DNA from: Methylomonas sp.
GTDB taxonomy: Bacteria > Pseudomonadota > Gammaproteobacteria > Methylococcales > Methylomonadaceae
DNA: 9,174 bases
NCBI GenBank assembly: GCA_028688235.1
Contig: JAQTYP010000111.1
Span: 1 to 9,174, forward strand
Direction: 5' to 3'
Notes under the pieces: model-generated
Databases searched by the model: none
Told to the model about the DNA's origin: nothing
The model's input: the letters and a program-made list of their open reading frames with translations, nothing else
Position numbers and translations under genes: made by a program
Part shown: one piece after another, positions 6,459 to 9,174 of the stretch
How positions within the stretch are numbered: position 1 is the first letter of the stretch
Layout: each line of letters starts with the position of its first letter

Positions 6459-6464
6459 ATTATA
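6459..6464 (-). promoter_or_regulatory. -10-like box for the LsrG-like/dehydrogenase operon
   Basis: TATAAT on the minus strand, 33 bases upstream of the LsrG-like start. No good -35 box is present at 16-18 bases (best is CGGCAA), so either an activator is needed or this is chance. Its position in a divergent gap supports it. Confidence 0.4.
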
Positions 6465-6529
6465 CGTCACCGTCACTGTCTTGCCGCTAGCACGACCACG
6501 CAACATCCTCGATCCATACGGAAACCGCT

Positions 6530-6535
6530 TATAAT
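6530..6535 (+). promoter_or_regulatory. -10-like box for the methyltransferase gene
   Basis: A perfect TATAAT on the plus strand 42 bases before the methyltransferase ATG. The expected -35 area has no TTGACA-like hexamer. The two opposed -10 boxes of this gap are about 65 bases apart, so binding of one regulator between them could affect both genes. Confidence 0.4.
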
Positions 6536-6577
6536 GCCCGGCCAACAGCAACTAATTAGCCCGCATTCTAACCTAAG

Positions 6578-7498
6578 ATGTACACGATAGAACCCAATCA
6601 GGATTACCGCGACCAGAGCTTAGGTCGAAACGCCGAACTATCCACCGAGGAACTGAAGGCGGATGCCACCCGACATTACGACGAATGCTACCGCGACTAT
6701 CTGTTCGCCTGGTGTAACCGCGACAACCTGGCTTTACATTACGGTTATTGGGACGAAGCCAAGCCCTACGATCAACATCGAGCCCTGCTGAATAAAAATC
6801 AGGTGCTATACGACAAGGCCGGCATCCGGGCGAGCGACAAGGTACTGGATGCGGGCTGTGGCATCGGCGGCAGCACGATCTGGATGGCCAGACAACACGG
6901 CAATAGCGTCACAGGCATCACGATCAGCGCCAAACAGGCCGCCTATGCCGAACAACATGCGCGCCGTCACGGCGTATCCGATCGGGTAAATTTCGAAGTG
7001 GCGGACTTTTGCGCTACTCCGTTCGCCGACGCCAGTTTCGACGTGGTCTGGGCCTTGGAAAGCTCCTGCCATGCCTTGAACAAGGGCGATTTCTTGCGCG
7101 AGGCTTTTAGGGTATTGAAACCCGGCGGACGCGTCGTCGTCTGCGACGGTTTTTTGTTGCAACGCCAATTCACCGAGCATCAATGGGATGCCGTCGTCAC
7201 CTGTCTGAACGGTTGGGCCGTGCCGAATCTGTGTTCGCGCGACGAAATGCAGGGCTTATTGCAGCAGCAAGGCTTCGAGACCATACATTGCGACGACATC
7301 ACACCGCAGACCCAAGCCTCGGTGGAATATATGTACAAAGTGGCCAAACGCTTACAGCCGGTACAAAAACTCAGCCAGTGGCTGGGCCTGCGCACCAAGG
7401 CCCAAACGGCCAATTACCGGGTCGGTTTGGCGCAATATCAGTTGTTCAACGAAAAACTGACGGAATATTTGATATTTACCGGGCAAAAACCGCTGTAA
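6578..7498 (+). CDS. SAM-dependent class I methyltransferase (tocopherol/sterol methyltransferase-like)
   Basis: A 306-residue Rossmann-fold methyltransferase. The SAM loop is VLDAGCGIGGSTIWMA (89-104), motif II region VTGITIS (111-117), then the acidic FADASFDVVWALES (149-162) and RVLKPGGRVVVCDGF (178-192). The LALHYGYWDE segment (51-60) before the core is typical of the group that includes gamma-tocopherol, sterol C-24 and similar C- or O-methyltransferases on lipid-like substrates; the exact substrate is not readable. The C-terminal part (SVEYMYKVAKRLQPVQKL, YRVGLAQYQLFNEKLTEYLIF) resembles the substrate-binding lid of these enzymes. No signal peptide is seen. The ATG at 6578 lacks a clear Shine-Dalgarno site (ACCTAAG precedes it). 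It is divergent from the LsrG-like operon and stands alone, followed by the palindromic repeat. Confidence 0.88.
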   Translation: MYTIEPNQDYRDQSLGRNAELSTEELKADATRHYDECYRDYLFAWCNRDNLALHYGYWDEAKPYDQHRALLNKNQVLYDKAGIRASDKVLDAGCGIGGSTIWMARQHGNSVTGITISAKQAAYAEQHARRHGVSDRVNFEVADFCATPFADASFDVVWALESSCHALNKGDFLREAFRVLKPGGRVVVCDGFLLQRQFTEHQWDAVVTCLNGWAVPNLCSRDEMQGLLQQQGFETIHCDDITPQTQASVEYMYKVAKRLQPVQKLSQWLGLRTKAQTANYRVGLAQYQLFNEKLTEYLIFTGQKPL

Positions 7499-7516
7499 TA
7501 CTATAATCGCGTAATA

Positions 7517-7663
7517 GGCATTCCCACGCTTGCGGAGGGTGTCGTAAAAGCCAAAATGTAGGTTGGGCAGAGCGAAGAGAAGCCCAACAAAATCATAATG
7601 TTGGGCTTCACTGCATTCAGCCCAACCTACCTTTTACGACAGCCTCTTGCGCGTGGGAATGCC
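7517..7663. repeat. 147-bp nearly palindromic repeat (MITE/REP-like element)
   Basis: Four perfect inverted pairs are nested in order: GGCATTCCCACGC (7517-7529) with 7651-7663; TGTCGTAAAAG (7540-7550) with 7631-7641; GTAGGTTGGGC (7558-7568) with 7620-7630; GAAGCCCAACA (7579-7589) with 7599-7609, leaving a 9-base loop. Breaks are a 7-base bulge, a 10x10 internal loop and an imperfect stretch near the base. The GTAGGTTGGGC/GCCCAAC core is, from memory, a repeat spread through many proteobacterial genomes. The element has no coding capacity. It could act as a bidirectional transcription stop between the methyltransferase and the phosphatase. No target-site duplication is obvious. Confidence 0.85.
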
Positions 7664-7701
7664 AGACGGGCCGGGGTCAACAGTAATCACAGCGAGCATC
7701 T

Positions 7702-8532
7702 ATGGCGATAGAACGCGTTTTTAACAGATATTCCGTATGCGGACTGAGCGATTGCGGGCTATGCCGGGAAATCAACGAGGACTCCATTTTACTGAATACC
7801 CAATCCGGAGTTTTCTTGCTGGCCGACGGCATGGGGGGGCATCGTAGCGGCGACAAGGCCAGCAATCAGGCCGTCACGTTGATCGATACGCTGATGGCAA
7901 AACACTTGCCGGTTGCTACCGTCCCGCTAGACGATGCCAATCTTTGGCAAAAAATTTGCCGTTTATTCAAGAAACCGGATCGGATATCTTGCGGCCCCAA
8001 CCTGGAAAGTCAATCCAGGCTGATCGCCGATATATTAATCGAAGCCAACAGGGTCATTTACCGTGACAATCAGCAAGCGGGCTTAGACGACGGCAGCGGC
8101 ATGGGCACGACGCTGGTCGGTTGCAGAATCGTTCCCGCCCTCGACAAGCTACAGGTTTTTCATGTGGGTGACAGCCGCCTATACCGGATGCGTCGCGGCG
8201 AGCTGCTTCAGATCAGCAAGGACCATTCCCTGTATCAGCTCTGGCTGGACGGCGGACAAATCGGCGAAAGTCCGGCCACGAACAGGATTTATCAAGGCAT
8301 AGGACCCGCACCGTCCATCAAACCCGACGTGCAAATGATCGATATCGAAGCCGACGACGCCTTTCTGCTGTGTTCCGACGGTTTGACCGATTGCGTGAGC
8401 GACCTTGGCATTGCGGACATATTGCAAGACTTGGGAAGCGACAATATCGAGATCAAGGCTAGAACCTTAATCGATCAAGCCAACCGCAACGGCGGTACGG
8501 ACAACATTTCCGTGATCCTGATTTGCCAGTAG
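7702..8532 (+). CDS. PP2C-type serine/threonine protein phosphatase
   Basis: A complete 276-residue PPM/PP2C phosphatase, which would remove phosphate from Ser/Thr using two Mn or Mg ions. Motifs in order: CREINEDS (21-28), LLADGMGGHRSGDKAS (39-54, D42 and G43 as metal contacts), GMGTTLVG (133-140), VFHVGDSRLYRMRRGEL (152-168), KDHSLYQLW (173-181), FLLCSDGLTD (221-230, D226) and NGGTDNISVILI (263-274, D267). All expected metal Asp residues are present. An unusual insert of about 30 residues (LWQKICRLFKKPDRISCGPN, 81-100) follows the second motif, and the N-terminus has three Cys within ten residues (13, 18, 21). No kinase or FHA partner lies in the window. The start at 7702 has a weak AGCGAG site. 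It lies 38 bases after the palindromic repeat, so its promoter is unclear. Confidence 0.93.
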   Translation: MAIERVFNRYSVCGLSDCGLCREINEDSILLNTQSGVFLLADGMGGHRSGDKASNQAVTLIDTLMAKHLPVATVPLDDANLWQKICRLFKKPDRISCGPNLESQSRLIADILIEANRVIYRDNQQAGLDDGSGMGTTLVGCRIVPALDKLQVFHVGDSRLYRMRRGELLQISKDHSLYQLWLDGGQIGESPATNRIYQGIGPAPSIKPDVQMIDIEADDAFLLCSDGLTDCVSDLGIADILQDLGSDNIEIKARTLIDQANRNGGTDNISVILICQ

Positions 8533-8568
8533 GACTTAGGATTCCGTCAAAAACAACTTCCCGAAATC

Positions 8569-8586
8569 CCCTGCTTTGAGGCAGGG
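8569..8586. terminator. GC-rich hairpin after the phosphatase gene
   Basis: CCCTGC and GCAGGG form a perfect 6-bp stem with loop TTTGAG, 37 bases after the phosphatase stop. No T run follows (CCCGGTAA), so it is a possible weak or Rho-assisted terminator only. Confidence 0.35.
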
Positions 8587-8660
8587 CCCGGTAATTCCAT
8601 CGGGGTAGAAAATCATGGCTCTCTAGGATTTGCCGTGATATTTGACGAAATCAGCCTCGA

Positions 8661-8709
8661 GTTGAAATCCGAATGGTTGCATGGGTTTTTAAATTCCATG
8701 CATTTCAAC
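8661..8709. repeat. 49-bp imperfect hairpin
   Basis: GTTGAAAT (8661-8668) pairs with ATTTCAAC (8702-8709), and GCATGG (8679-8684) with CCATGC (8696-8701). Ten bases (8669-8678) bulge on the left arm; the loop is 11 A/T-rich bases. All 14 pairs are perfect. The order GTT...AAC is the reverse of an attC site, so it is something else: a mobile-element end, a terminator or a relic. Confidence 0.5.
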
Positions 8710-8810
8710 ATCTTACGCACATATCGTTTACCTCAATCAACTTGCGGATGCTATCGATTGGCTATTCCCACGGAAAATCTGGAAGAACCTTAATTTTTGC
8801 CGACTCGCAA

Positions 8811-8865
8811 GCCCAACAAGTCGGTCAAAGGGACGTGCCGCCCGTTGGCGGTTTTGAAGTTCAGT
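8811..8865. repeat. Weak 55-bp attC-like site
   Basis: GCCCAAC (8811-8817) fits the attC end consensus RYYYAAC perfectly; GTTCAGT (8859-8865) fits GTTRRRY with one mismatch. Between them TCAAA/TTTGA and CGCC/GGCG nest around a CGTT loop, with a 9-base bulge on one side. The GGGACGTGCCGCC stretch resembles arms of environmental attC sites as I remember them. The pairing is poorer than at 9055-9109, so this may be a decayed site. Orientation cannot be decided. Confidence 0.3.
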
Positions 8866-9054
8866 TTTTTTGCTGCTTACCCACTCAATTTCATATAGAG
8901 CCATAAAAAACGATCTACCAAACGCTGCGATTGATCGAATTATAAAGCGCGTCGAGCGGTTTCCCTCCACAGCTGCCGGGTGGGCGATTTTACGACCCTA
9001 TTTGTCACCGATATTGTTTATTTCTTCGCACGCTAAACCTGCCACTTTATTGCC

Positions 9055-9109
9055 ACATAACGCAAAGCTCAGCCGCGTAGCTGTAGCGGAGTCGGCTGGA
9101 GCGTTGGGG
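9055..9109 (-). repeat. attC-like recombination site of an integron gene cassette
   Basis: Read on the minus strand: end box CCCCAAC (one mismatch to RYYYAAC), GCTC-C-AGCCG, a short central part, CGGCTGAGC, TTTGC, and end box GTTATGT (one mismatch to GTTRRRY). AACGC pairs with GCGTT, and the L boxes pair with exactly one extra base, a C on the first arm. This is the extrahelical-base arrangement I remember from the aadA attC site, whose arms (CAAGCCGA.../...CGGCTTAA) it also resembles. The site starts 11 bases after the stop codon of the ORF at the right edge, the usual cassette layout. The invariant AAC and GTT triplets are intact. Confidence 0.5.
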
Positions 9110-9120
9110 TAGGCTTAATT

Positions 9121-9174
9121 CTAAAGCTCATTTTCTGCAATGCCTGCTACTTTCATAAAATGTTTGAGCAAGCC
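9121..9174 (-). CDS. C-terminal 17 residues of an ORF cut by the right edge
   Basis: On the minus strand the frame entering at 9174 reads GLLKHFMKVAGIAENEL and ends at a TAG (9123-9121). Only 17 residues are visible, so no family can be named. Reason to list it: the stop lies 11 bases before the attC-like site, exactly where a cassette ORF should end. Confidence 0.35.
   Translation of the reverse strand, partial: GLLKHFMKVAGIAENEL

Larger units (their letters stand above)
8533..9054. other. Gene-poor stretch with hairpins and short open frames
   Basis: No frame here makes a convincing complete gene. On the plus strand the phosphatase frame stays open for 86 codons after its TAG to a TAA at 8791 but contains only one late ATG. 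On the minus strand a 55-codon frame from an ATG at 8904 is compositionally odd (ELQNRQRAARPFDRLVG) and overlaps an attC-like site, so I do not call it. The stretch contains a 6-bp hairpin at 8569-8586, a larger hairpin at 8661-8709 and an attC-like site at 8811-8865. It reads as debris of mobile or cassette DNA. Confidence 0.5.

Noticed and set aside
7502..7507. TATAAT just after the methyltransferase stop as a promoter for the phosphatase
   Set aside because: No -35 box lies upstream, and the large palindrome between it and the gene would likely stop transcription.
8617..8902. GGCTCT at 8617 and AGAGCC at 8897 as inverted ends of an ISL3-like element
   Set aside because: Only about 14 of 21 end positions match, the 8-base flanks differ so there is no target duplication, and nothing inside resembles a transposase.
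8673..8906. Plus-strand 77-residue frame
   Set aside because: It has no recognisable domain, no clear ribosome site and overlaps the hairpin and the attC-like site.
8737..8970. Minus-strand 77-residue frame
   Set aside because: It needs a GTG start, has no ribosome site, is compositionally odd and runs through the attC-like site; all three minus frames look equally protein-like there.

Overview
The window looks like accessory and semi-accessory chromosome from a gammaproteobacterium with mid-range GC. The codon use and protein styles remind me of gammaproteobacterial methanotrophs (Methylococcales), but nothing in the sequence proves that; it is an inference from family resemblance. There are no rRNA or tRNA genes, no CRISPR array and no recognisable transposase.

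Left block (1-1571, minus strand). Three tightly spaced genes read leftward: a heme-oxygenase-like diiron oxidase with all six expected metal ligands, a small single-domain cupin with an intact metal site, and an unrecognised gene cut by the window edge. This is the best candidate here for an undescribed pathway, because two small-molecule metalloenzymes sit in one operon with an unknown partner.

Immunity-like array (1649-4748, minus strand). Seven short same-strand genes follow a good promoter at 4831-4858. Several resemble immunity proteins of polymorphic toxins or families common in such arrays: a DUF4304 protein, an Imm26-like protein, a DUF7832-like protein and a CdiI-like protein. No toxin is visible. 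The wider gaps hold hairpins, and two have motifs resembling the ends of integron attC sites, but this is weak.

Middle block (4929-7498). An iron-type alcohol dehydrogenase and an LsrG-like small monooxygenase/isomerase form a two-gene minus-strand operon. Divergent from it is a SAM-dependent methyltransferase. The shared 150-bp region has a -10-like box on each strand.

Right block (7499-9174). A 147-bp nearly palindromic repeat (MITE/REP-like) separates the methyltransferase from a complete PP2C-type protein phosphatase. The last 640 bases hold no convincing complete gene but are rich in hairpins. They include a good attC-like site at 9055-9109, placed just after the stop codon of an ORF cut by the right edge, and a weaker 55-bp attC-like site at 8811-8865. 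The right edge may therefore touch a gene-cassette array or its debris.
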